Shown: positions 54,697 to 63,304 of the stretch, one piece after another | How the letters are laid out: each line of letters opens with the position of its first letter | Position numbering within the stretch: position 1 is the stretch's first letter | Assembly: GCA_947497175.1 (NCBI GenBank) | Contig: CANMFM010000001.1 | Location: 248,001 to 312,000, forward strand | Direction: 5' to 3' | DNA from: an uncultured Aquimarina sp. | GTDB lineage: Bacteria > Bacteroidota > Bacteroidia > Flavobacteriales > Flavobacteriaceae | Length of the DNA: 64,000 nucleotides | Made by a program: the position numbers and the translations under genes | The notes under the pieces: generated by a model | Told to the model about the DNA's origin: nothing | Databases searched by the model: none | What the model saw: only the letters and a program-made list of their open reading frames with translations

Positions 54697-55377
54697 ATGA
54701 AAATATTTGGACATCGCGGAGCTGCCGGAGTACTGGCAGAAAACACCTTAGAATCCATCACAGAGGCGCTTGCACATGGCGTAGATGGTATTGAGATTGA
54801 TATACACCGATGCAAATCGGGTGAGCTAGTCGTAATTCATGATGCTACATTGCAAAGAACCACTAACGGAAATGGAAAAGTGTCAGAATATACCTGGTCA
54901 GATTTAAAAAAGTTTAGAACTATTGAGGGCTATAAGATTCCTCTGTTAGATCAGGTTCTGGAGTTAGTAGATGCGCAATGTATGCTCAATATAGAATTAA
55001 AAGGAATTGGTACCGCGCTGCCGACCATCGAGCTTATCGAAAAGTATATTAAAAATTCAAGATGGAATTATGATGATTTTATTCTGTCAAGCTTTGATCA
55101 TTCGCAATTATTTCAAATTAAGAAGGCGACCTCAAAATTTAAATTGGGTGTGCTAACCGAAGAAAACAGCACTCAGATTTTGCCTGTTGCTAAAGAGCTT
55201 AATGCATATTCTATTCATCCGCCAGTGACCACCTTGACCAAAGATGAGGTGGATTTGGCTCATCAAGAGGGATATAAGGTGTATGTATGGACCGTAAATG
55301 ACACTGTGTTGATTGACCAATCAAAATCATACAATGTTGAGGGTATCATTACAGATTTTCCGAATTTAGCAACATGA
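54697..55377 (+). CDS. Glycerophosphodiester phosphodiesterase
   Basis: This 226-residue protein has the GDPD TIM barrel with all landmark residues: HRGAAGVLAENT at 6-17 (catalytic His and Glu), EIDIHRCKSGELVVIHD at about 37-53 (metal Glu/Asp and second catalytic His), and the late LNIELKG near 97. It hydrolyses glycerophosphodiesters to glycerol-3-phosphate and an alcohol. There is no signal peptide, so it is probably cytoplasmic. Its stop overlaps the next start by four bases (ATGA). Confidence 0.93.
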   Translation: MKIFGHRGAAGVLAENTLESITEALAHGVDGIEIDIHRCKSGELVVIHDATLQRTTNGNGKVSEYTWSDLKKFRTIEGYKIPLLDQVLELVDAQCMLNIELKGIGTALPTIELIEKYIKNSRWNYDDFILSSFDHSQLFQIKKATSKFKLGVLTEENSTQILPVAKELNAYSIHPPVTTLTKDEVDLAHQEGYKVYVWTVNDTVLIDQSKSYNVEGIITDFPNLAT

Positions 55378-56603
55378 AATACGATTTAATTGTTATTGGG
55401 GGCGGGGCAGCTGGTTTTTTTACCGCAATCAATGTTGCAGAAAATAACCCAAATCTAAGCATAGCCATTTTAGAACGTGGTAAAGAAGTCCTGTCCAAAG
55501 TACGTGTTTCTGGTGGAGGTCGTTGTAATGTGACTCATGCAGAATTTATTCCGAATGAATTGAGTAAAAATTATCCAAGAGGAGAGAAAGAGTTAAAAGG
55601 GCCTTTTCATACTTTTATGACTGGTGATACTATGGAGTGGTTTGATCGTCGAGGGGTAGCATTAAAAATTGAAGAAGACGGTAGAATATTCCCGGTTTCA
55701 GATTCTTCTGCAACGATAATAGATTGCTTTCTCTCTGAAACAAAGCGATTGGGTATTACTGTACTCACAAATCATTCGGTCAAAAATTTTGAAGCCAATA
55801 ATGAAGGATGGAATGTAGAAACCAACCAAGGTAATTTTACAACTAAAAAGTTAATGATCGCTACAGGAAGCAACCCCAAGATCTGGAAATTGCTCAATAC
55901 TTTGGGTCATAATACTATTCATCCTGTACCTTCTTTGTTTACATTTAATATTAAGGATCCAAGGATTAAGGAGTTACCAGGTGTTGTTACTAATGCCCTG
56001 GTCAAGGTCAAAAACACCAAGCTATCTAGTGAAGGCCCATTGTTAATTACGCATTGGGGCATGAGTGGCCCGGCAATTCTTAAACTATCGGCATGGGGAG
56101 CCATAGCGTTAAACGCGTTGCATTATGATTTTGAAATAAAAGTAAATTGGCTTCAGCACTATACCGCACAAGAAATTCTTGAAGAACTTAAAGAATTAAA
56201 AAATAAAAATTCAAAGCAACACATTTTTAAATATACCCAGTTTGAACTTCCTAAAAGGCTATGGCAAAGTTTAGTATTAGCTTCAGGTATTAAACCAGAT
56301 ACACGTTGGGCAGATGTAAACAAAATGTTGCTATATACCTTGTCAGAACAACTCACTCAAGGTGTTTTTAAGGTGCATGGGAAAAGCACTTTTAAAGAAG
56401 AATTTGTAACGGCAGGAGGGATTACTCTTAAAGAAGTGAACTTTAAGACATTTGAAAGTAAGCGATATAAAAATCTTTATTTTGCAGGAGAAGTATTAAA
56501 TATAGATGCAATTACGGGTGGTTTCAACTTTCAGAATGCATGGACCGGAGCTTTCATTGCAGCGCAAGCGATAGCATCTGAGTTTTTGACAGACTCAAAC
56601 TAA
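55374..56603 (+). CDS. HI0933/YhiN-family NAD(P)/FAD-dependent oxidoreductase
   Basis: This 409-residue flavoprotein starts with the FAD-binding fold LIVIGGGAAGFFTAINVAEN, then SKVRVSGGGRCNVTH (about 42-56). It ends with YFAGEVLNIDAITGGFNFQN, near residues 370-389, and AWTGAFIAAQAIA. These are the signatures of the HI0933/YhiN family (BaiN-like), whose physiological substrate is not settled. It is translationally coupled to the GDPD gene by a 4-base overlap. Confidence 0.9.
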   Translation: MKYDLIVIGGGAAGFFTAINVAENNPNLSIAILERGKEVLSKVRVSGGGRCNVTHAEFIPNELSKNYPRGEKELKGPFHTFMTGDTMEWFDRRGVALKIEEDGRIFPVSDSSATIIDCFLSETKRLGITVLTNHSVKNFEANNEGWNVETNQGNFTTKKLMIATGSNPKIWKLLNTLGHNTIHPVPSLFTFNIKDPRIKELPGVVTNALVKVKNTKLSSEGPLLITHWGMSGPAILKLSAWGAIALNALHYDFEIKVNWLQHYTAQEILEELKELKNKNSKQHIFKYTQFELPKRLWQSLVLASGIKPDTRWADVNKMLLYTLSEQLTQGVFKVHGKSTFKEEFVTAGGITLKEVNFKTFESKRYKNLYFAGEVLNIDAITGGFNFQNAWTGAFIAAQAIASEFLTDSN

Positions 56604-56678
56604 CTTTTGTATGGTCTTGTAGCATAACCGGATACCATCCTTGAGCATGTCGAAGGATATTTAAGATAAATTTCAATC

Positions 56679-57233
56679 ATGAATACATACATAGCATTAT
56701 TACGTGGAATCAACGTAAGTGGTCAAAAAAAGATCAAAATGGCAGTTCTTAAACAGATGTTCGAGGGGTTAGGGTTTACTTCTGTTGCAACATATATCCA
56801 AAGCGGAAATGTTGTTTTTAACAGCGAAGAAAACGATACGCTAATAACGTCTGATGTCATAAAAACGGCAATTAAAAAAGAGTTTGGATTTGATGTGCCA
56901 GTATTGGTTCTTACTCACAAACAACTAGCGGCAATTTATCAGGAAAACCCATTTTCTGAAAATCTTTTGAATGGAGAGATCGAAGACAAAAAGATGTATT
57001 TTACGATACTATCTGATCCTCCAGACCCTGAGGCTGTAACAGAGCTTATTGCTAATAATTATGGAAAAGAAAAATTCGAAATCACAAATAAAGTAGTTTA
57101 CTTTTATGCTGCGAACGGTTACGGAAAGACCAAGCTGACTAACAATTTCTTTGAGAAAAAACTTAAGTGTAGCGCCACGACAAGGAACCTTAAAACGGTT
57201 ATCAAATTAGTAGAGTTAAGCAAATTGACGTAG
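56679..57233 (+). CDS. DUF1697 domain-containing protein
   Basis: This 184-residue protein shows the DUF1697 pattern: TYIALLRGINVSGQKKIKMA at the N-terminus, then ATYIQSGNVVFNS, NPFSENLL, and GYGKTKLTNNFFEKKLKCSA followed by TTRNLKTV at the C-terminus. The family is widespread and uncharacterised. Length is normal and no export signal is present. It stands 75 bases after the YhiN-like gene and may be cotranscribed with it. Confidence 0.9.
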   Translation: MNTYIALLRGINVSGQKKIKMAVLKQMFEGLGFTSVATYIQSGNVVFNSEENDTLITSDVIKTAIKKEFGFDVPVLVLTHKQLAAIYQENPFSENLLNGEIEDKKMYFTILSDPPDPEAVTELIANNYGKEKFEITNKVVYFYAANGYGKTKLTNNFFEKKLKCSATTRNLKTVIKLVELSKLT

Positions 57234-57311
57234 CGAATAGTGTGATTAACTTAGCTATTCTTACGGAAATTTTGTATCTTCATAAGATTAAATTAATACC
57301 TCACTCTAACT

Positions 57312-58100
57312 ATGAAAAAAATTACTTTCTTCCTCATTTTTGCATTTCTAAGTAATGGTTTGTACCAGGCACACGCATTTAACGAAAAGGAGCCCATTAA
57401 ACAACTACTAATGGACTATGTCAATAAAATGAATGCCTTAACACAAGGGACAAAAAAAGAAGATGTTTTAGAATTATTTGACGAAAAATATAGCGGAAAT
57501 ACAGTATATGTAAATTTATCAGGAACTCTGGTGAGAAAGAATTACAATAAAAATGATATTTCTTCTCAACTTAATGATATTATAGGAGATGATAATTATA
57601 ATTTTAAGCTGATTCTGGATAAGATTGTTTTTCACACACAAAAAGAAAGAGCAGGAATAATTTCAGCAGTTATTAATTTCGAATCCTATATAGATAAAAA
57701 GCTAGCTGAAAAAGGAACTATGTTAATGGATGTAGTGGCTATTCAGATAAATGGAGATTGGAAAATTGTTCAGAATAATATGGTAAGAGTCTCTGAAGCA
57801 AAAGATATTGGTGATTGTGTATGTTATGTATATGAAAAAGGATCTACTAAGTTCGTCACCGAAGTATATTTTCCATCCGGATTAGAATATAGCCAGGAGT
57901 TCGATGCTTTTCAGGTAACTACAAGAGATAATAAACGAATTATAAAAACAGATAATGATGAGTACTATTGGGATAGAAACACTGGAAAGCTAAAATTTAA
58001 AGGAGGAGAAATCGGGAGAGGCGAGAACGCCAGAAAAGCTATAGAAATTGTTCTAAAAGATCTATACAAAGAATCTTGTGTAAATATTGTTTTTAATTAA
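57312..58100 (+). CDS. Secreted protein of unknown function, NTF2/SnoaL-like N-terminal half
   Basis: This 262-residue protein has a signal peptide (KKITFFLIFAFLSNGLYQAHA). Residues about 28-165 look like a nuclear-transport-factor-2-like domain: an N-terminal helix (IKQLLMDYVNKMNALTQG), then VLELFDEKY, and a curved sheet ending in VAIQINGDWKIVQNNMVRV. The C-terminal part has two Cys in DCVCYVY and a strand-rich segment (ITDNDEYYWD-like). I do not recognise a named family. It should act in the periplasm or outside the cell. Confidence 0.65.
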   Translation: MKKITFFLIFAFLSNGLYQAHAFNEKEPIKQLLMDYVNKMNALTQGTKKEDVLELFDEKYSGNTVYVNLSGTLVRKNYNKNDISSQLNDIIGDDNYNFKLILDKIVFHTQKERAGIISAVINFESYIDKKLAEKGTMLMDVVAIQINGDWKIVQNNMVRVSEAKDIGDCVCYVYEKGSTKFVTEVYFPSGLEYSQEFDAFQVTTRDNKRIIKTDNDEYYWDRNTGKLKFKGGEIGRGENARKAIEIVLKDLYKESCVNIVFN

Positions 58101-58108
58101 AACGATTG

Positions 58109-58243
58109 GCCGAAGAAGTCTGAAAAGAGTTCAATCAGAGAAGTATAGGAATCTGTTATTCTTACGTTATGAATACCAGATTTCTTCCAAAAGATTAAGT
58201 TTTTATAATGATAACATTCTATTCTTGTTCAGACTTCTTGGGC
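58109..58243. repeat. Nested inverted-repeat element (MITE- or REP-like)
   Basis: Outer arms of 16 bases at 58109-58124 and 58228-58243 match at 15 of 16 positions (GCCGAAGAAGTCTGAA against its complement). An inner pair, GGAATCTGTTATTC at 58148-58161 and GAATACCAGATTTC at 58171-58184, forms a second stem with a 9-base loop. The element fills the space between the gene ending at 58100 and the convergent TetR gene. Confidence 0.5.
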
Positions 58244-58300
58244 TAACCTATAGTATTTGTTTTAGTCTGCCCTCGATTTAAAATCGAATCTTGTGGTTTA

Positions 58301-58870
58301 TTAGATAATTGTTGAATCCTTCAAAAATCCTCTCCAGGAAATTTCTATCGCCTGATTAATATGTTTTTCTTGAAGGTTCACTGTTTCGTTTTCGTGAATC
58401 TTTACCAGAGATACTACGTTTCCAAAAAATAATTCTTCCATGACCAAAGTATTATAGGATTTGAAAACTTTTTGTCGAATACCTTCTTTAAAAAATTGTT
58501 CAATGTCGTTATAATATTGTCTCGCCTGATCTTTTAATGATTGCGGAATTTCCGGAGAACGAGCAATTTGTTCAGAAAAAACAAAAGCGATTGGATTGTT
58601 CACAAAATAATAAAATAGATTAAGCCACATTACCGTAAACTGTTTTTTAATGTCGTCTTCGGGGATATTTCGCATAACTACAGTGCCAAAATCCTGGGTA
58701 AGCATTAAATACAATTCTGTGATGATCTCTTCTTTATTTTTGAAATGATGATATACGGTACCATTGGCCACTCCCGATTCTTTAATGATTTGAGAAAGTG
58801 AAGTCGCCCCAATACCCTGTTTGGTTATTAACTCTAGAGTAGTCTGTAAGACTATTGCTTTTTTACTCAT
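58301..58870 (-). CDS. TetR/AcrR family transcriptional regulator
   Basis: This 189-residue protein has the N-terminal TetR helix-turn-helix (TLELITKQGIGATSLSQI, then ESGVANGTVYHHFKNKEEII, residues about 10-50) and a variable helical C-terminal ligand domain. It lies 26 bases downstream of the tspO-like gene and is probably cotranscribed with it. A perfect palindrome in the promoter region of that gene (59380-59394) is a good candidate operator. The ligand is unknown. Confidence 0.9.
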   Translation of the reverse strand: MSKKAIVLQTTLELITKQGIGATSLSQIIKESGVANGTVYHHFKNKEEIITELYLMLTQDFGTVVMRNIPEDDIKKQFTVMWLNLFYYFVNNPIAFVFSEQIARSPEIPQSLKDQARQYYNDIEQFFKEGIRQKVFKSYNTLVMEELFFGNVVSLVKIHENETVNLQEKHINQAIEISWRGFLKDSTII

Positions 58871-58896
58871 ATAAAATGATATTCCTTATTCTTGGT

Positions 58897-59370
58897 TTAA
58901 TTTAGTCGCCATATGCTAAAATTTAATGCAGCTGCAAAAGCAACCCAAATAATATAAGGGATAAGTAGGTAAGCGGCAGTCGTATTAACAACTTTGAACC
59001 ATCTAAATGTAAACATCAATAGGATAAATAGGGCGATGATATCCAATAATGCAATAAATGGGTTCTGCAATCCAAAGAAAAATATGGACCATGCAGCATT
59101 GAGCAACAATTGAAACCCAAAATGATATAACGCAGTTTTTACCCATTTATGATAAAAACCTCTACTCCATACCATACCAGCCGCAACTCCCATCATAATA
59201 TATAGAAGTGTCCAAACCGGAGCAAAAATCCAGTTAGGAGGGTTGAATGAAGGCTTTTTCAGCGTGGTATACCAAGTATCTATAGACGACTGAGTAGCAA
59301 TGCTACTCAAGAACCCTATTAAAAGACATAAAGATACTGTAATACCAATACGAAATAATTTTTTTTTCAT
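58897..59370 (-). CDS. TspO/MBR family membrane protein
   Basis: This 157-residue protein has five predicted membrane helices and TspO landmarks: WYTTLKKPSFNPPNWIFAPV near residues 33-52, followed by WTLLYIMMGVAAGMVW, then AAWSIFFFGLQNPFIALLDI and the ending LLIPYIIWVAFAAALNFSIW. TspO proteins bind porphyrins and are often stress- or light-related. It is the first gene of a two-gene operon with the TetR regulator and is divergent from mvaD. Confidence 0.92.
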   Translation of the reverse strand: MKKKLFRIGITVSLCLLIGFLSSIATQSSIDTWYTTLKKPSFNPPNWIFAPVWTLLYIMMGVAAGMVWSRGFYHKWVKTALYHFGFQLLLNAAWSIFFFGLQNPFIALLDIIALFILLMFTFRWFKVVNTTAAYLLIPYIIWVAFAAALNFSIWRLN

Positions 59371-59379
59371 TAAAATGAG

Positions 59380-59418
59380 TTAGTACAGTACTAAAATAGC
59401 AATTTATTTTTAGTACAA
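59380..59418. promoter_or_regulatory. Palindromic operator and promoter of the tspO-tetR operon
   Basis: A perfect 15-base palindrome TTAGTACAGTACTAA lies at 59380-59394, and a half-site TTAGTAC lies at 59410-59416, exactly 30 bases further. The minus-strand promoter TATTTTAG (59391-59398) with TTG (59416-59418, 17-base spacer) overlaps the palindrome. This layout fits autorepression by the TetR protein. Confidence 0.55.
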
Positions 59419-59443
59419 TAAGCTTTAAATAGTATACAGCATG

Positions 59444-59451
59444 TATCTTTG
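59444..59451 (+). promoter_or_regulatory. Putative minus-7 box of the mevalonate operon
   Basis: TATCTTTG matches TAnnTTTG and lies 20 bases before the ATG at 59471. Because it overlaps the earlier in-frame ATG at 59441, that upstream codon is unlikely to be the mvaD start. The minus-33 element is weak. Confidence 0.5.
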
Positions 59452-59470
59452 TTCAAAATTATCGATTCTT

Positions 59471-60556
59471 ATGAAAGATTACCCTCAGTTTATATCATCT
59501 GAAAGTATAAGATTACCAAACGAAGGAAAAATTACATGTACTTCTCCAAGCAATATTGCCTTAGTAAAATATTGGGGTAAACGACCAGTGCAACTTCCGG
59601 AAAATGCTTCGATTAGTTTTACATTAGATGCCTGTAAAACAATTACAAGCGTATCGTATAAGAAACGGGATGTAGTCTCAGAAGATTTTGATTTTGATTT
59701 ATTATTTGAAGGAAAACCCAAGCCAGATTTTAAACCAAAAATTCAGCGCTTTTTTGAAAGGATCGAAAAATACCTTCCGTTTTTAAAGCAATATACTTTT
59801 ACTATAGAAACCAGTAATACATTCCCACATAGCAGCGGGATTGCTTCGTCGGCTAGTGGGATGAGTGCGTTGGCACTTTGCCTGATGCAACTCGAAAAAA
59901 AGATGCATTCGGATCTTACAGATGAGGATCTACTGCAAAAAGCTTCGTTTTTAGCTCGATTAGGCTCGGGCAGTGCATGCAGAAGTATCGAAGGACCGAT
60001 AACGGTTTGGGGTAGTCATCAAGAGATTAACAACAGCAATGATGCTTTTGCAATTAAATTTCCGTATAAAATACACCAAAATTTTGAGAGATATTGCGAT
60101 ACCATTTTATTGATTGATAAAGGAGAAAAACAAGTGAGTAGTACAGTGGGGCATGATTTAATGCATGGTCACCCCTTTGCAAAAAGAAGATTTGAACAAG
60201 CGGCAGAAAACCTTACAAAACTCAAAGGTATTTTAAGTTCAGGAGATCTGCATGGCTTTATCAAAATAGTTGAAAGCGAAGCCTTAACATTACACGCAAT
60301 GATGATGACATCCTTACCTTATTTTATTCTTATGAAACCCAATACATTATCTGTAATTAATAAAGTTTGGGAGTATCGCAAGCAAACGGGTTCCTCATTA
60401 TGCTTTACCTTAGATGCAGGAGCTAATGTGCATCTGCTGTATCCAGATTCTGAAAAAGAGCAGATTTTGGATTTCATTACCAGTGAGTTAGTTGCGTATT
60501 GTCAGAATGGGCAGTATATTTGCGACAAAATAGGATTGGGAGCAAAAATGTTGTAA
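59471..60556 (+). CDS. mvaD: Diphosphomevalonate decarboxylase
   Basis: This enzyme converts mevalonate-5-diphosphate to isopentenyl diphosphate. From the ATG at 59471 it has 361 residues. It contains CTSPSNIALVKYWGKRPVQL near the N-terminus, the GHMP phosphate loop FPHSSGIASSASGMSALAL (about 118-136) and the ARLGSGSACRSIEGP segment (about 162-176), all typical of the family. The open frame extends to 59441, but that ATG sits in the promoter box. It is the first of three isoprenoid genes. Confidence 0.95.
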   Translation: MKDYPQFISSESIRLPNEGKITCTSPSNIALVKYWGKRPVQLPENASISFTLDACKTITSVSYKKRDVVSEDFDFDLLFEGKPKPDFKPKIQRFFERIEKYLPFLKQYTFTIETSNTFPHSSGIASSASGMSALALCLMQLEKKMHSDLTDEDLLQKASFLARLGSGSACRSIEGPITVWGSHQEINNSNDAFAIKFPYKIHQNFERYCDTILLIDKGEKQVSSTVGHDLMHGHPFAKRRFEQAAENLTKLKGILSSGDLHGFIKIVESEALTLHAMMMTSLPYFILMKPNTLSVINKVWEYRKQTGSSLCFTLDAGANVHLLYPDSEKEQILDFITSELVAYCQNGQYICDKIGLGAKML

Positions 60557-60605
60557 CTTTATCTTACTAAGGAATACAAATTAGATATAACCTACAAAAG
60601 AAATC

Positions 60606-61541
60606 ATGAAAGGACCACTTTTTTACTCTAAAATATTATTGTTTGGAGAATATGGTATTATAAAAGATTCTAAAGGTCTTTCTATACCTTATAATTTTTT
60701 CAAAGGAGCATTAAAGGTTTCTGAAGCTCCTGATGAAGAAGCTATAAAATCGAATACTAATCTTAAACGTTTTAGCGACTATCTTGAAGAAATCCAAAAT
60801 CAGGGAGTGGTTGCTTTTGATTTAAAAAAATTGCGAGCAGATATAGATGCCGGGATGTATTTTGATAGTAGTATTCCTCAAGGGTATGGAGTAGGTAGTA
60901 GTGGAGCCTTAGTAGCTGCTATTTATGATAAATATGCCGAGGATAAGATTACAGTTTTAGAAAATCTTACTCGTGATAAGTTATTGAAGCTCAAAGAAAT
61001 TTTCGGGTTGATGGAGTCCTTTTTTCATGGCAGTAGCTCTGGCCTGGATCCATTGAATAGCTATCTTAGCTTACCGATACTTATCCATTCTAAGGATAAT
61101 ATTGAACCTGCAGGAATTCCTTCTCAAAGCACGCAGAATAAAAAAGGAGCAGTTTTCTTGTTGGATAGTGGTATTGTAGGTGAAACAGCACCTATGGTCA
61201 GTATTTTTATGGAAAGCATGAAACAAGAAGGGTTCCGTAATATGTTAAAAAACCAATTTGTAAAATATACTGATGCCTGTGTTGATGATTTCCTAAAAGG
61301 AGATGTCAAGTCTTTATTTTCAAATATAAAGCAACTTTCGCACGTAGTTTTAGATAACTTTAAACCCATGATTCCTAAACAATTTCATAGTTTGTGGAAA
61401 AATGGTATTGAAACTAATGATTACTATCTTAAATTATGCGGCTCTGGAGGCGGCGGTTATATCTTAGGATTTACACAAGATTTTGAGAAAGCACAAGCTT
61501 CACTAAAGGACTATAAACTAGAGGTGGTTTATAATTTTTAA
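60606..61541 (+). CDS. Mevalonate kinase (GHMP kinase family)
   Basis: This 311-residue GHMP kinase opens with KILLFGEYGIIKDSKGLSIP, the mevalonate-kinase N-terminal pattern. The phosphate loop is PQGYGVGSSGALVAAI near residues 90-105, and ESFFHGSSSGLDPLNSYLS near 138 has the catalytic Asp. The C-terminal motif is CGSGGGGYILGF. It phosphorylates mevalonate. It lies 49 bases after mvaD and 9 bases before the UbiA-family gene. Confidence 0.88.
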   Translation: MKGPLFYSKILLFGEYGIIKDSKGLSIPYNFFKGALKVSEAPDEEAIKSNTNLKRFSDYLEEIQNQGVVAFDLKKLRADIDAGMYFDSSIPQGYGVGSSGALVAAIYDKYAEDKITVLENLTRDKLLKLKEIFGLMESFFHGSSSGLDPLNSYLSLPILIHSKDNIEPAGIPSQSTQNKKGAVFLLDSGIVGETAPMVSIFMESMKQEGFRNMLKNQFVKYTDACVDDFLKGDVKSLFSNIKQLSHVVLDNFKPMIPKQFHSLWKNGIETNDYYLKLCGSGGGGYILGFTQDFEKAQASLKDYKLEVVYNF

Positions 61542-61550
61542 TAAGCAGCT

Positions 61551-62459
61551 ATGCTTACCAGAAAAAACAAACTCATTTTACTTAAACTATTGAGTTTATT
61601 TTCTGTAGTACGAGGATATAATATTCTCATTATAGCTCTTGCTCAATATCTTACTTCAATTTTTATTTTGGCTCCTAACGTTAGATTGCGACTAGTGATT
61701 CTTGATCCCAATTTATTTGTTATTGTATTAGCATCAGCAGGGGTCATCGCAGCAGGGTATATTATTAATAACTTTTATGATAGAGAGAAAGACCTGATTA
61801 ATCGACCCCAAAAAACAATGCTCGATCGTTTAGTGAGTCAACAGACAAAACTTACCGGGTATTTTATCTTAAATTTTTTATCTGTAGTTCTGGCCAGTTA
61901 CGTGTCCTTTAGAGCTGTACTTTTTTTTTCGCTATATATTTTTGCGATATGGTTTTATTCGCACAAACTAAAAAAACATCCAATTATTGGAAATACTGTA
62001 GCTTCCATATTAGCGATAACACCATTTTTTGCAGTTTTTATTTATTATAAAAATTTTGATGAAGTAATCTTTGTGCATGCTACCTTTCTGTTCTTAATGC
62101 TCATGATCAGAGAAATGGTAAAAGATTTAGAAAACCTAAAAGGAGATATGGCACAAAATTATAAAACCATTCCTGTAGTTTACGGAGAATTATCTTCCAA
62201 AAAAATAATAAGTATTTTAATTATCACATCAGGAATTCCTGTTTTCTTGTTGCTAACCAGATATGAAATAGGATATATGTACCTATATTTTTATGCGTGT
62301 TTAATATTACTTTTCATTTTTTTGATTGCAGTATGGACTTCAAAACAAAAGGTTCATTATGTGTGGTTGCACAATATTTTAAAGTTAATAATTGCGATAG
62401 GTGCTTTTAGTATTATTCTTATTGATGTAAATATGATCCTGGATCGTATTCTTTGGTAA
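61551..62459 (+). CDS. UbiA-family prenyltransferase (geranylgeranylglycerol-phosphate type)
   Basis: This 302-residue integral membrane protein has about eight to nine helices. The first Asp-rich motif NNFYDREKDLINRPQ (about 75-89) binds the prenyl diphosphate, and the second region REMVKDLENLKGDMAQNY (about 186-203) completes the UbiA active site. In Bacteroidota, members placed after mevalonate genes are usually annotated as geranylgeranylglycerol-phosphate geranylgeranyltransferase. The exact acceptor is inferred. It starts 9 bases after the mevalonate kinase stop. Confidence 0.85.
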   Translation: MLTRKNKLILLKLLSLFSVVRGYNILIIALAQYLTSIFILAPNVRLRLVILDPNLFVIVLASAGVIAAGYIINNFYDREKDLINRPQKTMLDRLVSQQTKLTGYFILNFLSVVLASYVSFRAVLFFSLYIFAIWFYSHKLKKHPIIGNTVASILAITPFFAVFIYYKNFDEVIFVHATFLFLMLMIREMVKDLENLKGDMAQNYKTIPVVYGELSSKKIISILIITSGIPVFLLLTRYEIGYMYLYFYACLILLFIFLIAVWTSKQKVHYVWLHNILKLIIAIGAFSIILIDVNMILDRILW

Positions 62460-62462
62460 AAC

Positions 62463-62496
62463 AAATAAAGCAGCTACTTAGTAACTGCCTTATTTG
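62463..62496. terminator. Bidirectional terminator between the UbiA gene and the convergent small gene
   Basis: AAATAA-GCAG and CTGC-TTATTT arms with inner TAC/GTA pairing form an AT-flanked hairpin 4 bases past the UbiA stop and 21 bases past the stop at 62517. Confidence 0.6.
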
Positions 62497-62516
62497 GATT
62501 CAAAAGTAGGTTAATT

Positions 62517-62861
62517 TTATGCTTCTTTGGGTGTTCTAATTTTTAGGATAAGTTTAAATATTCTGTTTTCGTTTTTTGATGTAGTAGATCCTATTTTTTT
62601 ATAGTTTAACCTTGATTTTACATAGTTTACTACCATTTCTTCTTTAGAATCAACATGTAAGACTACGATTTCTCCTTTTACATTAAGAGTAAACTCGATA
62701 TTTGCTTTAAGTTCCTCTTCTACTACAATTTCAGGGCTTTTTAAAAGAAGTGCTACTTCGTTTCTTAATTGCTGTTCTGGACTAATTGCTTTGTCGTTTG
62801 AGGCAAATACCGGTCCGAATCCTAATACAAGTGCGAATACTAATACAGTTAACTTTTTCAT
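62517..62861 (-). CDS. Small secreted protein of unknown function
   Basis: This 114-residue protein has a signal peptide (KKLTVLVFALVLGFGPVFAS). The mature part has a helix (SPEQQLRNEVALLLKSPEIV), then strands ELKANIEFTLNVKGEIVVLH and VVNYVKSRLNYKKI, a pattern found in many short Bacteroidota periplasmic proteins that share a beta-alpha unit with TonB-C-like domains. No named family is recognised. It is transcribed alone. Confidence 0.7.
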   Translation of the reverse strand: MKKLTVLVFALVLGFGPVFASNDKAISPEQQLRNEVALLLKSPEIVVEEELKANIEFTLNVKGEIVVLHVDSKEEMVVNYVKSRLNYKKIGSTTSKNENRIFKLILKIRTPKEA

Positions 62862-63304
62862 TTTTTTTGTTTAAAGATTTGAGATTTTGTTTGTTTTAAT
62901 TTTACAAGACAAATGTACGTTCGAAAATAAAACTCTGAGGTTGTATAACTTTATGAGAATGTGTCGTTTTAATCACTATTACGTTAAAATGAATGTGTTT
63001 TAACGTAAATTAAACTTTGAAGAAAAAATACTTTTTATATGTTTACTCTTCAGGAATGTATGTAGAAAAGATAATTCTATTAAAGATTCTCAGACTTTAG
63101 GTTACACATGTAATTATTTATCATTTTTTGAAGATGTTTTACTGTTAATTTAAGGTTATGTTATGGGTTTGCCTTATGGCTGAATATTGATATTAAAGTA
63201 TTGGAATTCAATATGATAAATGTTAATTATTTATTAAGAGAAGAGTTGACTTCCTGATTTTTTCACCTTTTTTTGAATCTATAAATTATACTTGATACTA
63301 CGAT
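62862..63304. promoter_or_regulatory. 443-base divergent intergenic region with an inverted repeat
   Basis: No gene is seen. ACGTTAAAA at 62981-62989 and TTTTAACGT at 62998-63006 form a perfect 9-base inverted repeat with an 8-base spacer. A related CGTTTTAA half-site lies just upstream near 62965. It may be an operator for the nitrilase gene or the small secreted gene. The rest is AT-rich and unremarkable. Confidence 0.4.

Noticed and set aside
54496..54714. Minus-strand 72-residue open frame in the repeat region
   Set aside because: It reads through the 21-base repeats and overlaps the start of the GDPD gene on the other strand; the heptapeptide pattern is a by-product of the period.
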